A DNA stretch of 64,000 bases, taken from the NCBI RefSeq assembly GCF_900115805.1, contig NZ_FOXU01000001.1, positions 915,196-979,195 on the forward strand, read 5' to 3'. The notes below the pieces were generated by a model. It was not told the origin of the DNA. It was given only the letters and a program-made list of their open reading frames with translations, and did not search any database. Origin of the DNA: Psychrobacillus psychrotolerans (lineage in GTDB: Bacteria; Bacillota; Bacilli; Bacillales_A; Planococcaceae). The position numbers and the translations under genes were made by a program. Positions 54,701 to 64,000 of the stretch are shown here, in pieces (position 1 is the stretch's first letter; each line of letters starts with the position of its first letter).

Positions 54701-56542
54701 TTATTTAACTGGAGTATCAGCCACTAGTTCGATATCGATATAATCGAAATCAGTGTCATAACCGAAGTCCCAGTTTTTAACACGATCATTGATTGGAAGT
54801 AATTCATAACGGAATTGCATAGGAATTACAGCAGAAACATCTTGCATATATTCTTGCCATTCACGGAACTTCTTAGCACGGAATTCTCCATCAATTGCTT
54901 CAGGAGAATCGATTGCAGTTAACAATCCTTCAAGGTCTTCAGATGTGTAACGGCTGAAGTTATATACCGCTGTTTTAGAGTATAATCCTGCTGGAGATGG
55001 GTTTGTACCTGTACCCCATGCACCCATAAATACATCGATTTCTGGATCATCCGCTTGTACTTTATCATAGAATGTGTTGAATTCAATTAGACGACCTGTA
55101 GCTAATTGTACGTCTAAACCAACCTCACCCCAGTTTTGTAAATAGTAAGAGATTACTTGTTCTTGTGTTTCATCACCAGCCATAGCTGCTAATTTAATAG
55201 AAAGTTTTTCTCCTTTTGGATCTTCACGTAGACCATCGCCATCTGTATCTTTATATCCAGCATCGTCTAGTAGTTTTTTAGCTTTTTCTGGATCATAGTT
55301 ATATCCTTCAATAGATGCATCATGGAATGATTTAAATACTGGTGGAATTAGAGAGTTAGCACGTTCACGTAAGTCGAAGTAAAATACTTCATTAACTTGC
55401 TCGATGTCTAAAGCGTAACCCATTGCTTGACGTAATACTTTGTCACCCATTTTTGCTTCTTCTTCATTTGTAATTGCAAGACTTGCATCATAGTCATATT
55501 TCCCAAGTTTGAATCCTACATAAGAGTAGTACAATTCTTGACGACCAAGAAGCGAAATATTTTCAAGATCTTTTACATTTTCATAAGCGCTTGTTGGGAA
55601 AGAAAGAGCTAAATCGTACTCACCAGTTTCTAATGCTTTCGCAGCTGATGCAGTTGGAACTGTTTTGATCACTACGCCGTCCAGTTTCGCTTGACCTTTC
55701 CAGTAGTTGTCATTGCGTACAAATTGTACAGTCTCACCAGGAACGATTTTGTCGAATTTGAATGCCCCTAGAGTAACTGGGTTTTTACGTACAGCATCAC
55801 TTTCAAGTAATTCAGCAACAGGAATATCTTTTACGATGTGACTTGGTTCAGCATAAAACCATAGTCCATCTCCACCTGAGTAGATTGCTGGAGAAACTTT
55901 GTTGAATGAAATTTCTAAAGTAGTTTCATCCACTTTTTTCAAACCAGAAATTGTATCTGCTTTTCCATCATGATATTCTACAGCACCAACGATATTTTGG
56001 AAGTCTGAATCATAACGAACTCCTGCATAATCAGGATGGCCAATAATTAAGTAAGGTTGGATTAAATCCTCAATTTTAAGTGGCTCACCGTCTGACCATT
56101 TAACTCCTTCTTGAATCTTAATAGTTGCTTTATTGCTAGCTTCGTCAACATCTAATGTAGCAATGCCACCATCAGAAATTAGGAAATCTCCATCAGTGTC
56201 AAATAGTACATTACTTGAGTAAGCCATAATTTCAGAATCATAAGCATCTTCATATAGAGTATAAGAGAAGATACCTTGGAATGGAGAATCATTTACTAAT
56301 GCAACTTGTAAAGTTCCTCCTTTAATAGCTTCGCCTTCGTTATCAAGTACTACAGAGAATAAATCGTCTGAGGCAGGCTCTTCAGCATTTTCCTCTGCAC
56401 CATCCTCTTCCTTTTCTCCACCGTCTTCTGTCTTATCCGGCTCATCAGCAGGTTTTGAAGTGTCTTCATCTGAATTACACGCGGCAAGAACTAGCATCAT
56501 TGTCAAAAGTAATGCAAGTAAAGCTAAAAGTTTCTTATTCAT
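54701..56542 (-). CDS. appA: oligopeptide-binding lipoprotein AppA
   Basis: This 613-residue lipoprotein (lipobox LAAC) has an Asp/Glu-rich linker at about 24-60 and the SBP_bac_5 domain (GGTLQVALVNDSPFQGIFSY, IKIQEGVKWSDGEPLKIEDLIQ). It is the binding protein of the second transporter in the window and resembles AppA of B. subtilis, which takes longer peptides. It is the last gene of the operon here, while in B. subtilis appA precedes appBC. Confidence 0.88.
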   Translation of the reverse strand: MNKKLLALLALLLTMMLVLAACNSDEDTSKPADEPDKTEDGGEKEEDGAEENAEEPASDDLFSVVLDNEGEAIKGGTLQVALVNDSPFQGIFSYTLYEDAYDSEIMAYSSNVLFDTDGDFLISDGGIATLDVDEASNKATIKIQEGVKWSDGEPLKIEDLIQPYLIIGHPDYAGVRYDSDFQNIVGAVEYHDGKADTISGLKKVDETTLEISFNKVSPAIYSGGDGLWFYAEPSHIVKDIPVAELLESDAVRKNPVTLGAFKFDKIVPGETVQFVRNDNYWKGQAKLDGVVIKTVPTASAAKALETGEYDLALSFPTSAYENVKDLENISLLGRQELYYSYVGFKLGKYDYDASLAITNEEEAKMGDKVLRQAMGYALDIEQVNEVFYFDLRERANSLIPPVFKSFHDASIEGYNYDPEKAKKLLDDAGYKDTDGDGLREDPKGEKLSIKLAAMAGDETQEQVISYYLQNWGEVGLDVQLATGRLIEFNTFYDKVQADDPEIDVFMGAWGTGTNPSPAGLYSKTAVYNFSRYTSEDLEGLLTAIDSPEAIDGEFRAKKFREWQEYMQDVSAVIPMQFRYELLPINDRVKNWDFGYDTDFDYIDIELVADTPVK

Positions 56543-56605
56543 TCTTTTTCCTCCTTTTTATTCTCTTTTTATATATCAAACGCTCTAGCGTCTAATAACT
56601 ATTTT

Positions 56606-57514
56606 TTAACCAAGTCGTTGACGTGCATCAGCAGATCTTCGAATTGCCTGACCAACATAATTGATCGCTAACATAAGTAATAAGATTAGTAATGCTGCTG
56701 GCAACCAGTTCCACCAGGCATTTTCCATGATGAATGGATCTGTTGCATAGCTTACAAGTGTTCCTAAACTTGGTGTAGACGGCGGTAAACCAAAACCTAA
56801 AAACGATAGTCCAGTTTCCAATCCGACATTTCCGGCAAAATTTAGTGTCATCTCCACGATTAATAGAGAGCTTAAATTCGGCATCATTTCTTTGAAAATA
56901 ATAACGAAATTACCTGTGCCTAATGTTTTCGATGCATTTATATAGTCTCTTCTACTTTCAGAAAGAGCTTTACTTCGAATAACCCGCGCAGTACCTACCC
57001 ATAAGAATACACTCATTATTAAAATGAATATGAGAATATTATATTTTGGTACGATAGTTACAAATACAATGATAATCATTAGAGAAGGTATAGTAATGAA
57101 GAAATCAATAATACGCATAAAGATATTATCAATCCATCCTCCAAAATAGCCTGTCACTAAACCAATGACTACACCGATAAACCCTGTTAATAATGTAACT
57201 GATATTGCAATTGTCAATGAGTTACGCGCACCTACTACTAATTGGCCAAGGATATCCCGCCCGCCTTTATCGGCTCCTAACCAGAATTTTTCACCTGGTT
57301 CTGCTAGCTTGTCACGCAAGCTTATTCGCATAAGCTGAGTTTGGTCAATTTGCCATGCCCATATATATATGCTTCCAATAACTACAATTAACGATATTAA
57401 TGAGAACATTGCTAATTTATCTTTCATGAACTCCCGCGCAATAACTTGGAAACCAGTCGGGGGAGAGCTTACTTTCATCTCTTTTGATGCTTCAATAGCT
57501 TCCGTATTTTTCAT
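56606..57514 (-). CDS. appC: peptide ABC transporter permease AppC
   Basis: This 302-residue permease has six membrane helices, the GADKGGRDILGQL segment of OppC-type proteins and the EAA loop ASKTLGTGNFVIIFKEMMPN. It forms the channel with AppB. It starts 28 bases after the appB stop. Confidence 0.9.
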   Translation of the reverse strand: MKNTEAIEASKEMKVSSPPTGFQVIAREFMKDKLAMFSLISLIVVIGSIYIWAWQIDQTQLMRISLRDKLAEPGEKFWLGADKGGRDILGQLVVGARNSLTIAISVTLLTGFIGVVIGLVTGYFGGWIDNIFMRIIDFFITIPSLMIIIVFVTIVPKYNILIFILIMSVFLWVGTARVIRSKALSESRRDYINASKTLGTGNFVIIFKEMMPNLSSLLIVEMTLNFAGNVGLETGLSFLGFGLPPSTPSLGTLVSYATDPFIMENAWWNWLPAALLILLLMLAINYVGQAIRRSADARQRLG

Positions 57515-57542
57515 TATTTGGACTCTCCTTATCCATTATTTT

Positions 57543-58505
57543 TTAGTCAATCCTAATTCGAGGGTCAACGATGCTCATGATGATATCGGATAATAGACTT
57601 CCTAATAATGTTAAGAATCCAAAAAGCATAACAAGTGCTGTAATTACACTATAATCACGCCCATTAATTGCGTGAATGAACAATTGTCCCATACCATGAT
57701 ATCCAAAAATAGTTTCAATAAAGATAGATCCAGTTAGAAGTCCTGTAATTGTAAACCCTAAAAAGGCTGCAATCGGTAACAACGAGTTACGTAATATATG
57801 ACGAGAGTATACTTTATTGATCGGAATACCTTTACTTTTCGCAGTCCGTACATAATCTAACGACTTAGAATCAATAATTTCGGAACGTAGGTACTGAATA
57901 ATCCCAGTAGTCGCAAGTAAGGCATACGTAATCGCTGGTAATAAAATATGATAGAACTTACTCCATATGAAGCCAGCTGTTCCAGACTCGTATTTAATAT
58001 CTACGGTCCCACTAGTAGGGAACCAACCTAATTCATATCCGAAGAAGAACAGATTGATCAATCCTAATACAAATGTTGGTATGGCAAATACTATAAAGCT
58101 ATACAATACAATCGTTTTATCTAGGAGAGAGTCATGGAATCTACCAGCTATAACTCCTAGTGGAATGGCAATTAAATATAATAAAAATACACTTAACAAA
58201 GATAACCATAATGTATTCAACGCACGCTCTCCGATTAAATCAGCAACAGGGACGTTAAAGGTGTAGCTACGTCCAAAGTCTCCTTGAAAAGCATTCCCAA
58301 TCCAGTTCACATATTGAACATACCATGGGTCATAGAAACCAGCTTTAATACGAAGTTCTTCTACTCTAGCAGGATCTGTTTCTGGAGTGATTAATCCTGT
58401 AAAAGGGTCCCCAGGCATAAACTTCGCCATAATAAATATTAAAAGACTAAGTACAAATAATTGTGGAATCATTACGAGAATGCGCCTAATTATTGTTTTC
58501 CACAT
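57543..58505 (-). CDS. appB: peptide ABC transporter permease AppB
   Basis: This protein of about 320 residues begins MWKTIIRRILVMIPQLFVLS and has six helices with the EAA loop RTAKSKGIPINKVYSRHILRNSL. ATG 58505 is chosen; AAAGGGGG precedes it, while the longer frame starts inside appF. The appF stop lies one base upstream. Confidence 0.9.
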   Translation of the reverse strand: MWKTIIRRILVMIPQLFVLSLLIFIMAKFMPGDPFTGLITPETDPARVEELRIKAGFYDPWYVQYVNWIGNAFQGDFGRSYTFNVPVADLIGERALNTLWLSLLSVFLLYLIAIPLGVIAGRFHDSLLDKTIVLYSFIVFAIPTFVLGLINLFFFGYELGWFPTSGTVDIKYESGTAGFIWSKFYHILLPAITYALLATTGIIQYLRSEIIDSKSLDYVRTAKSKGIPINKVYSRHILRNSLLPIAAFLGFTITGLLTGSIFIETIFGYHGMGQLFIHAINGRDYSVITALVMLFGFLTLLGSLLSDIIMSIVDPRIRID

Positions 58506-58506
58506 A

Positions 58507-59454
58507 TTACATGCCCCCTTTGTTCTGAGCACTCATTGCCACTTGATGTGTATTGGAGATTGTTTGTAAATCAAAAACTCTTCCATTCTCATCATAATAA
58601 TTATGGTGATTCGTTAAATAATCTACTTCTACAGCTCTTCGAATATTCTTTCGCTCTTCGCGATTTGTCGGATTTACTTCCGGTATTGCAGACAGTAATC
58701 TTTTCGTGTATATATGTTGAGGATTTGTATAAATATCATTTCGATTACCAGACTCTACAAAACGTCCTTTATACATAATCGAGATATTATCACACATATG
58801 TTTAACTACTCCCAGATCGTGGGATATAAATAAGAAACTCAATCCAAACTCCTCTTGAATATCTTTTAAAAAGTTTAAAACCTGTGCCTGAACGGATAAA
58901 TCGAGTGCCGATACTGGTTCATCAGCAATAATTAGTTTGGGATTACTTGCAATTGCTCTTGCAATACCTATACGTTGTTTTTGTCCACCTGAAAATTCAT
59001 GGGGATATTTGATTCTTGCTTCTTCACTCATCCCAACAATCGCCAGTAATTCATTTATTCTTTTTCTTTCTTCACCAGGAGAAAGTTTCAAGAAATTACG
59101 AATAGGTTCTGCGATGATATCCTCTACTCTTTTTCGCGGATTCAAACTAGAGTGTGCATCCTGGAAAATCATTTGGATATCACGGTTATAGGCGGAATTT
59201 CTACTTCTTACTTTGTTTGTAACATCCACGCCTTCATAAATAATGTTTCCAGATGTAATTTTCTCTAGACCGATAATAGATTTGCCAGTTGTAGATTTTC
59301 CACAACCTGATTCTCCTACTAGTCCATATGCTTTCCCTTTTTCAAATTCAAGATTTATTCCATCTACAGCGTGCACATTATCTACAACTGTATTGAAAAA
59401 TCCTCCACGAATAGGGTAATGCACCTTTAGGTCATTAATTTGCATGAAACTCAT
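58507..59454 (-). CDS. appF: peptide ABC transporter ATP-binding protein AppF
   Basis: This 315-residue ATPase has Walker [13 protein letters not shown], signature SGGQKQRIGIARAI, Walker B LIIADEPVSALD and the H-loop SHDLGVV. The N-terminal insert LKVHYPIRGGFFNTVVDNVHAVD is typical of OppF/AppF. It overlaps appD by 4 bases. Confidence 0.9.
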   Translation of the reverse strand: MSFMQINDLKVHYPIRGGFFNTVVDNVHAVDGINLEFEKGKAYGLVGESGCGKSTTGKSIIGLEKITSGNIIYEGVDVTNKVRSRNSAYNRDIQMIFQDAHSSLNPRKRVEDIIAEPIRNFLKLSPGEERKRINELLAIVGMSEEARIKYPHEFSGGQKQRIGIARAIASNPKLIIADEPVSALDLSVQAQVLNFLKDIQEEFGLSFLFISHDLGVVKHMCDNISIMYKGRFVESGNRNDIYTNPQHIYTKRLLSAIPEVNPTNREERKNIRRAVEVDYLTNHHNYYDENGRVFDLQTISNTHQVAMSAQNKGGM

Positions 59455-60467
59455 AGGGGATTACCTCCTTTTTCACTTTCAAAGTGAAAATGCTGCCAGC
59501 ATGTACATCTAACGAGATGACCTGGAGATACTTCATGCAATGTCGGATTTTCTTCATGTGCTTCAGCAGGAATCCAAGGGATACGATCTGCAAATCTACA
59601 TCCTACTCTTGGTAATTTTACTAACGATGGTACCATTCCTTGTATTACTTGTAGCTTTTCATTCTCACTATTCATCTGTGGAATAGAATTTAGTAGTGAA
59701 CGTGTATATGGATGTCTAGGATTTGCAAACAACTCATCTACAGGTGCTTCTTCAATAATTTGCCCAGCATACATAACTACAACACGGTCAGCCGTTTCAG
59801 CTACTACACCTAAATCATGTGTGATTAATACAATACCTGCTCCTGTTTCATTTTGAAGTTCTTTCAACAGATCCAGAATCTGAGCTTGAATTGTAACATC
59901 TAATGCAGTTGTCGGTTCATCAGCAATAATAATATTTGGTTTACAAGAAATAGCAATTGCAATAATTACACGTTGTCTCATCCCGCCTGAAAGTTGGTGG
60001 GGAAACTGTTTAGCAATTCGATCTGGATTCGGGATTCCTACTTGTTTTAGTAATTCTAATACACGCGTATTGCGCTCTTGTTTTGACATTTTAGTATGAT
60101 ACACAAGACCTTCTTCAATCTGCTCACCAATTCTCATTAATGGGTTTAAAGCTGATAACGGATCTTGGAAAATCATTCCTATTTCTTCTCCACGGACATC
60201 ATTTAACTTATCCTCTTTCAACAGAGCTAGGTTTTCCCCATTATATAGAATTTCTCCTTGAACTCGTGTCTTGTTATGGTCATATAGTCCAATAATAGAA
60301 GTGGCTAATGTAGATTTCCCGCAACCTGACTCGCCCACTACTGCAAGTATTTCATTTCTTCTTAAGGTTAGGGATACACCATCAACCGCATCGTAATATG
60401 TATCTTTTATGCGAAAACCTGTATGTAAGTCGTTTATGGTTAAAAGCTGATCTAAGTTGTTCAACAT
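59451..60467 (-). CDS. appD: peptide ABC transporter ATP-binding protein AppD
   Basis: This 338-residue ATPase has Walker [13 protein letters not shown], signature SGGMRQRVIIAIAI, Walker B IIIADEPTTALD and the OppD-type C-terminal extension (LPRVGCRFADRIPW...HLVRCTCWQ) with Cys residues that may hold an FeS or zinc site. It is first in the app operon. Confidence 0.9.
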   Translation of the reverse strand: MLNNLDQLLTINDLHTGFRIKDTYYDAVDGVSLTLRRNEILAVVGESGCGKSTLATSIIGLYDHNKTRVQGEILYNGENLALLKEDKLNDVRGEEIGMIFQDPLSALNPLMRIGEQIEEGLVYHTKMSKQERNTRVLELLKQVGIPNPDRIAKQFPHQLSGGMRQRVIIAIAISCKPNIIIADEPTTALDVTIQAQILDLLKELQNETGAGIVLITHDLGVVAETADRVVVMYAGQIIEEAPVDELFANPRHPYTRSLLNSIPQMNSENEKLQVIQGMVPSLVKLPRVGCRFADRIPWIPAEAHEENPTLHEVSPGHLVRCTCWQHFHFESEKGGNPL

Positions 60468-60535
60468 ATTGCTCCTTTCAGTAATCGCTCTACTAAACTA
60501 TTATTTTAGAAGTCTACTTGCTTACTCAATATTTA

Positions 60536-60550
60536 AATTTTCTGTTTATT
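60536..60550 (-). promoter_or_regulatory. CodY-like box upstream of the app operon (proximal)
   Basis: AATTTTCTGTTTATT matches the CodY consensus at 12 of 15 positions and lies 69 bases ahead of the appD start. Confidence 0.35.
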
Positions 60551-60625
60551 ATTACCTTCTGGTTAAATTCTATTACAGTTCTATTACAATCGCAATATTA
60601 TTTTTTCATTATTTGATTAATTGGA

Positions 60626-60640
60626 TACTTTGAGAAAATT
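60626..60640 (-). promoter_or_regulatory. CodY-like box upstream of the app operon (distal)
   Basis: TACTTTGAGAAAATT matches the CodY consensus at 12 of 15 positions. The remainder of 60468-60816 is very AT-rich and carries no gene. Confidence 0.3.
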
Positions 60641-60816
60641 TAAATAATCTAAAAAGCTAGTTATAACATAGGATTGAAGCATATATAAATAATTAAAATA
60701 TTTTATTGGAATATTAATATATTCGTCATATTTCAACATTTTCTCTTACAAAAAAGTTGTTTTGTGTATTAAAACACTGACGAATCAACACTTTAAAGCG
60801 ATGAATTATAGAATTC

Positions 60817-60852
60817 AAAAAAAGCATTTCCAAATAAACCTTGGAAATGCTT
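60817..60852 (-). terminator. terminator of fabH-fabF
   Basis: On the minus strand AAAGCATTTCCA pairs with TGGAAATGCTTT, followed by seven T residues. Confidence 0.9.
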
Positions 60853-60865
60853 TGAGAGAATAATT

Positions 60866-62101
60866 TTATATTTTTTTGAATAAAATACTTGCATTATGTC
60901 CACCGAAACCTAATGAATTACTCATAGCATATTCGATGTCTTCTTTTCTTGCACCATTTGGCACATAGTCTAAATCACATTCTGGATCTGGAGTGTCTAA
61001 ATTCATTGTCGGTGGTAATATTCCCTCTTTTAATGCTAATACAGTGAAGATTGCTTCAACGCCACCTGCAGCACCTAAAAGATGGCCTGTCATAGACTTA
61101 GTAGAACTCATAGCAAGTTTATATGCATGTTCTCCAAACACAGTTTTCACTGCCATTGTTTCAAAATGGTCGTTGTATGGTGTACTCGTTCCATGCGCAT
61201 TAATATAATCTACTTGTTCTGGTGAAATTGTAGCATCGTCAAGTGCTTGTTTCATCGCACGAGCTGCACCTTCGCCTCCTGGTGCTGGTGCTGTAATATG
61301 ATGTGCATCTCCAGTTGAGCCATATCCGATAATTTCCGCATAAATTTTAGCTCCACGTGCAACGGCATGTTCATATTCCTCTAAAATAATAATCCCAGCG
61401 CCTTCTCCAATTACAAATCCATCGCGATTTGCATCGAATGGACGAGATGCTTTCTCAGGATCTGTATTTAACGTAAGGGCAGTATTTGATACAAATCCTG
61501 CTACAGACATATGAGTAATAGGTGATTCTGCTCCGCCTGTAATCATCACGTCAGCATCCCCACGTTCAATCACCTTAAATGCATCTCCAATTGAGTTTGT
61601 GCCAGATGCACACGCTGTTACCGAACAAGAATTAATAGCCTTCGCTCCAAAATGAATGGATACTTGCCCTGCTGCCATATCTGGAATCATCATTGGTACA
61701 AAAAATGGACTTACTCGGCGTGCTCCTTTTTCTAAAAAGACACGGAATTGTGCTTCATAAGTCTCCATTCCCCCTATACCAGAACCAATCCATACTCCTG
61801 TACGAAGACCAATTTCTTCTGTTATTGTCAGGTTGGCATCTTCGACAGCCATAATAGAAGCAGCTAATGCGTAATGGGTAAAGCGATCCATTTTTCGTGC
61901 TTCTTTTCTTTCAATATATTTTTCTATATCAAAGTCTTTTACTTCAGCAGCAACCTTAGCAGCAAACTGTGATGCATCTAATCTTGTCAGCATACCTACA
62001 CCAGATTTTCCTTCTTTAATACCCGACCAAGTTGTTTCTATATTATTACCTAGTGGTGTAACAGCTCCTAAACCCGTAACTACTACTCTGCGTTTCATCA
62101 T
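60866..62101 (-). CDS. fabF: 3-oxoacyl-ACP synthase II
   Basis: This 411-residue condensing enzyme elongates fatty acids. The Cys-His-His triad is visible: Cys in [10 protein letters not shown], His in [11 protein letters not shown] and His in [12 protein letters not shown]. The gene is 28 bases after fabH, forming the conserved fabH-fabF operon. The GGAAGG site supports the ATG at 62101, with a second ATG directly behind it. Confidence 0.96.
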   Translation of the reverse strand: MMKRRVVVTGLGAVTPLGNNIETTWSGIKEGKSGVGMLTRLDASQFAAKVAAEVKDFDIEKYIERKEARKMDRFTHYALAASIMAVEDANLTITEEIGLRTGVWIGSGIGGMETYEAQFRVFLEKGARRVSPFFVPMMIPDMAAGQVSIHFGAKAINSCSVTACASGTNSIGDAFKVIERGDADVMITGGAESPITHMSVAGFVSNTALTLNTDPEKASRPFDANRDGFVIGEGAGIIILEEYEHAVARGAKIYAEIIGYGSTGDAHHITAPAPGGEGAARAMKQALDDATISPEQVDYINAHGTSTPYNDHFETMAVKTVFGEHAYKLAMSSTKSMTGHLLGAAGGVEAIFTVLALKEGILPPTMNLDTPDPECDLDYVPNGARKEDIEYAMSNSLGFGGHNASILFKKI

Positions 62102-62129
62102 GTAAGATTCATCCTTCCAAATTGTTCGC

Positions 62130-63065
62130 TTATTTTCCCCATTTTAATGCAATTGCACCCCAAGTTAATCCTCCACCAAAGCCAACCATCACAATAATAT
62201 CATCATCTTTTACTTTGCCATTTATCACTTCATCATGTAACGACAATGGTATAGAAGCCGAAGATGTATTACCGTATTTATGGATTGTTTTAGACATCTT
62301 TTCAATTGGTAATCCTAGTCTTTCTCTGGACGATTCCATTATACGGATATTGGCTTGATGTGGAATGAGCATATCCACTTCTTCTTTGTTTAGACCAGCT
62401 TTTTCTATTACATTGATCGCAGATTCGCCCATTTGTCTTACTGCAAATTTAAAAACTTCTCGTCCATTCATGTGAAGATGAGGACCTTCTTGTGATAAAT
62501 GCTTCCCACCACTACCATCAGCACCGAGTTCAAAAGATAAAATTCCTCGTCCTTCTGACACTTTACTAATTACCGCAGCACCAGCACCATCTCCGAATAA
62601 TACTGCTGTATTTCTATCTTCCCAATTAGTAATTTTAGAGAGTTTTTCTACTCCCACAACAAGCACGTGGGAATATGTATCAGACTCCACAAATTGCTTC
62701 GCTGTAACAAGTCCATACATAAAACCTGCACAAGCAGCCGACAAGTCCATTGCAGCAGCATTTGTTGCGCCAATTTGTTCTTGTATCATTGTTGAAACAC
62801 TTGGAAAAGGACGGTCTGGTGTTACCGTCGCTACAAGTATCAATCCAATTTGATCAGCTGTTATTCCTGCGTCTTTTATAGCTTCTTTTGCAGCTTTTAC
62901 AGCCATATGAGATGTATTTTCTTCTTCTCCAGCAATTCTACGTTCTTCTATACCCGTCATTGTTCTTATCCATTCATCAGATGTATCCATTCTTTTCTCA
63001 AGGTCTTCATTTGTCAAAACATGCTCAGGTGAATATGTTCCTAAACCAATTATTCCCGCATTCAT
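62130..63065 (-). CDS. fabH: 3-oxoacyl-ACP synthase III
   Basis: This 311-residue enzyme condenses acyl-CoA with malonyl-ACP to start fatty acid synthesis and helps set the branched-chain profile. The triad is Cys in [11 protein letters not shown], His in [11 protein letters not shown] and Asn in [11 protein letters not shown]. It is first in the fabH-fabF operon, with a FapR-controlled promoter upstream. Confidence 0.96.
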   Translation of the reverse strand: MNAGIIGLGTYSPEHVLTNEDLEKRMDTSDEWIRTMTGIEERRIAGEEENTSHMAVKAAKEAIKDAGITADQIGLILVATVTPDRPFPSVSTMIQEQIGATNAAAMDLSAACAGFMYGLVTAKQFVESDTYSHVLVVGVEKLSKITNWEDRNTAVLFGDGAGAAVISKVSEGRGILSFELGADGSGGKHLSQEGPHLHMNGREVFKFAVRQMGESAINVIEKAGLNKEEVDMLIPHQANIRIMESSRERLGLPIEKMSKTIHKYGNTSSASIPLSLHDEVINGKVKDDDIIVMVGFGGGLTWGAIALKWGK

Positions 63066-63091
63066 GAAAGTTCCTCTTTTCTTATAATCTA

Positions 63092-63139
63092 TTATTAGTA
63101 CCTGGTATTAATAATACCGAATATATGTACATTTTTCAA
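63092..63139 (-). promoter_or_regulatory. fabH promoter overlapped by a FapR operator
   Basis: On the minus strand TTGAAA (63134-63139) and TATTAT (63111-63116) are 17 bases apart. The near-palindrome TTATTAGTACCTGGTATTAA (63092-63111) covers the start-point region and fits the FapR operator (TTAGTACCTGrTACTAA type). FapR is released by malonyl-CoA. Confidence 0.85.
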
Positions 63140-63228
63140 CAACAGAGTTCCTTTTGCAAATATTCTTTTGTAATATGCTATGCTATGTTATGATATATAT
63201 ATAAAATTAGCGCCTGAGGTGAAATTAC

Positions 63229-63417
63229 ATGCAATATATAATGACAGTATTTTGGTCAGTAGTTTTAGTTACAATGTTAAATTATGTAGTAAGTTCCGTG
63301 CAAAACGTTGAATTTGTGTTCATCAATGGTATTATCATGTCCATTCCAGTTGCAATTATGGTTCTAATTATCGCAGCTATCATTCCTGAGGAACCAACAG
63401 CTAAAGCACATCACTAA
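63229..63417 (+). CDS. DUF2929-like small membrane protein (YjzB-like position)
   Basis: This 62-residue protein has two membrane helices (FWSVVLVTMLNYVVS and GIIMSIPVAIMVLIIAAIIP) and a short tail EEPTAKAHH. It is divergent from fabH, in the place where yjzB lies in B. subtilis, and its sequence resembles DUF2929 proteins. Function unknown. GAGGTGAAA precedes the ATG. Confidence 0.6.
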   Translation: MQYIMTVFWSVVLVTMLNYVVSSVQNVEFVFINGIIMSIPVAIMVLIIAAIIPEEPTAKAHH

Positions 63418-63449
63418 AAAAGCCTTCCCACACGGGAGGCTTTTTTTTT
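63416..63449 (+). terminator. terminator of the DUF2929-like gene
   Basis: AAAAAAGCCTTCCC pairs with GGGAGGCTTTTTT over an ACAC loop, followed by further T residues. Confidence 0.9.
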
Positions 63450-63526
63450 AGTGATAGAAAAGAAAATATATAATAATGCAACTTGAACACTGGTGTTACG
63501 GGACTTTTAAGAATGAATAATGCTAC

Positions 63527-63594
63527 TGATTTCGGTTTGTGGATTCTTCAGCTCAAGCTCTCCCGCTAAGAGTCGACACCTTCCACTTCAAGCA
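63527..63594 (-). repeat. decayed copy of the intergenic repeat family (reverse orientation)
   Basis: On the minus strand the stretch reads AAGTGGAAGGTGTCGACTC, then AGCGGGAGAGCTTGAGCTG and AAGAATCCAC, aligning block by block with the GGAGCGgAAGGCGtCGACTCCtGCGGGA...GAGCTGAAGAcCC element. Much clearer than the 46.5-kb copy. Confidence 0.65.
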
Positions 63595-63828
63595 ATATAA
63601 AGTGTAGTTCTTCACTCTGAGATAGGGCAAAGTATATCCCTAAGATAATAAGAGTAATCAAAGTTAATAAAGTGATAAAACCGTCTGCCTAGTTAGGAAT
63701 ACTATTTTATCATGTAGAGGCGATTGGGTTTTCTTTTATTTGAGTCTATTTCATCATTACTTATTTTAAGATAGAACTAGTATATTTAAGTGGTTTTAAA
63801 TCCAATTATACTTTTATATAAAGTGTGT

Positions 63829-63869
63829 CTAGTTGATTGGAGCGCAGAGCGGCGACTCCAGTGGGACAG
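63829..63869 (+). repeat. 5' part of an intergenic repeat, cut by an IS element
   Basis: TTGATTGGAGCGCAGAGCGG followed by CGACTCCAGTGGGACAGT is a good copy of the start of the repeat family, then ends abruptly where the IS sequence begins. Confidence 0.65.
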
Positions 63870-64000
63870 TGATATGAACCCCAAAAGTTGTACTCTTATT
63901 ATGCAGCTTTTTCATAGTTTAAGCGATACTCAATGGGGCTCATCCCATTGAGTTTTTGTTTGATGCGTAGTGTATTGTAATATTCAATATAGGTTTCTAT
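63870..64000 (-). mobile_element. IS3-family (IS150-like) insertion sequence, right-truncated
   Basis: The element begins near TGATATGAACCCCAAAAGTTG, which resembles the terminal inverted repeats of IS3/IS150 elements, and contains the 3' end of a transposase on the minus strand. It continues past the window edge, so its other end and target duplication cannot be seen. Confidence 0.75.
63899..64000 (-). CDS. IS3-family transposase OrfB, C-terminal fragment
   Basis: The last 33 residues can be read on the minus strand up to TAA at 63899: they include YIEYYNTLRIKQKL and NGMSPIEYRL, the typical end of the rve (DDE) integrase-core transposases of the IS150 group. The catalytic residues are outside the window. 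Confidence 0.82.
   Translation of the reverse strand: METYIEYYNTLRIKQKLNGMSPIEYRLNYEKAA

Overview
This is a low-GC chromosome segment from an endospore-forming member of the Bacillales. Gene order follows the comZ-fabH to yjcH segment of Bacillus subtilis, but protein and repeat details fit the Planococcaceae (Psychrobacillus/Paenisporosarcina type). Read right to left, it carries yjzB-like, fabH, fabF, the app peptide-transport operon, trpS, the opp peptide-transport operon, a secreted glycoside-hydrolase-like protein, spx, mecA, coiA, pepF, the small RNA roxS, spxH, yjbI, yjbJ, yjbK, yjbL, yjbM, nadK, an RluD-type synthase, mgtE, cotO-like, cotZ-like, yjcZ, spoVIF, then yjcF-yjcG-yjcH. The taxonomy is inferred from gene content and synteny only.

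Left region (1-20.7 kb): a truncated CPBP membrane protease, a lipoprotein, a MarR regulator with its own palindromic promoter, a cytosolic PAS histidine kinase, a B12-type radical SAM protein, a Ktr/Trk potassium channel subunit, a TerC-type manganese exporter behind a yybP-ykoY riboswitch, an extended SDR, a SwrC-like RND pump, release factor 3, an M42 aminopeptidase, a PAS-GGDEF-EAL protein, an aldehyde dehydrogenase, a sigma-B-type promoter driving a 46-residue protein, and a secreted thermonuclease with a C-terminal sunset-like module.

Spore region (24.4-32.4 kb): two blocks differ from the B. subtilis order. One is a spore-coat cluster: three CotB-like proteins on the minus strand and a divergent charged, lysine-rich CotG-like protein. 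The first-listed member (24451-25127) is split by a -1 frame change exactly at an A AAA AAG slippery heptamer. The other is a compact sigma-G-type operon encoding a YhcN/YlaJ-like lipoprotein, SpoVAC, SpoVAD and SpoVAEb, beside cotZ-like, yjcZ and spoVIF genes.

Stress/competence region (34-46 kb): the ppGpp synthetase YjbM, NAD kinase, truncated haemoglobin, and the proteolytic adaptors SpxH and MecA sit around Spx and CoiA. Between spxH and pepF lies a recognisable RoxS/RsaE small RNA whose 5' end overlaps a near-perfect Rex operator, with a ResD-like site upstream. coiA appears to start at a rare AUA codon.

Nutrient region (46-63 kb): two complete oligopeptide ABC transporters (Opp and App) with CodY-like boxes flank a tryptophan T-box-controlled trpS. 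fabH-fabF is driven by a promoter overlapped by a FapR operator. The right edge holds decayed copies of an intergenic repeat family; one is interrupted by an IS3-family element that runs off the window.
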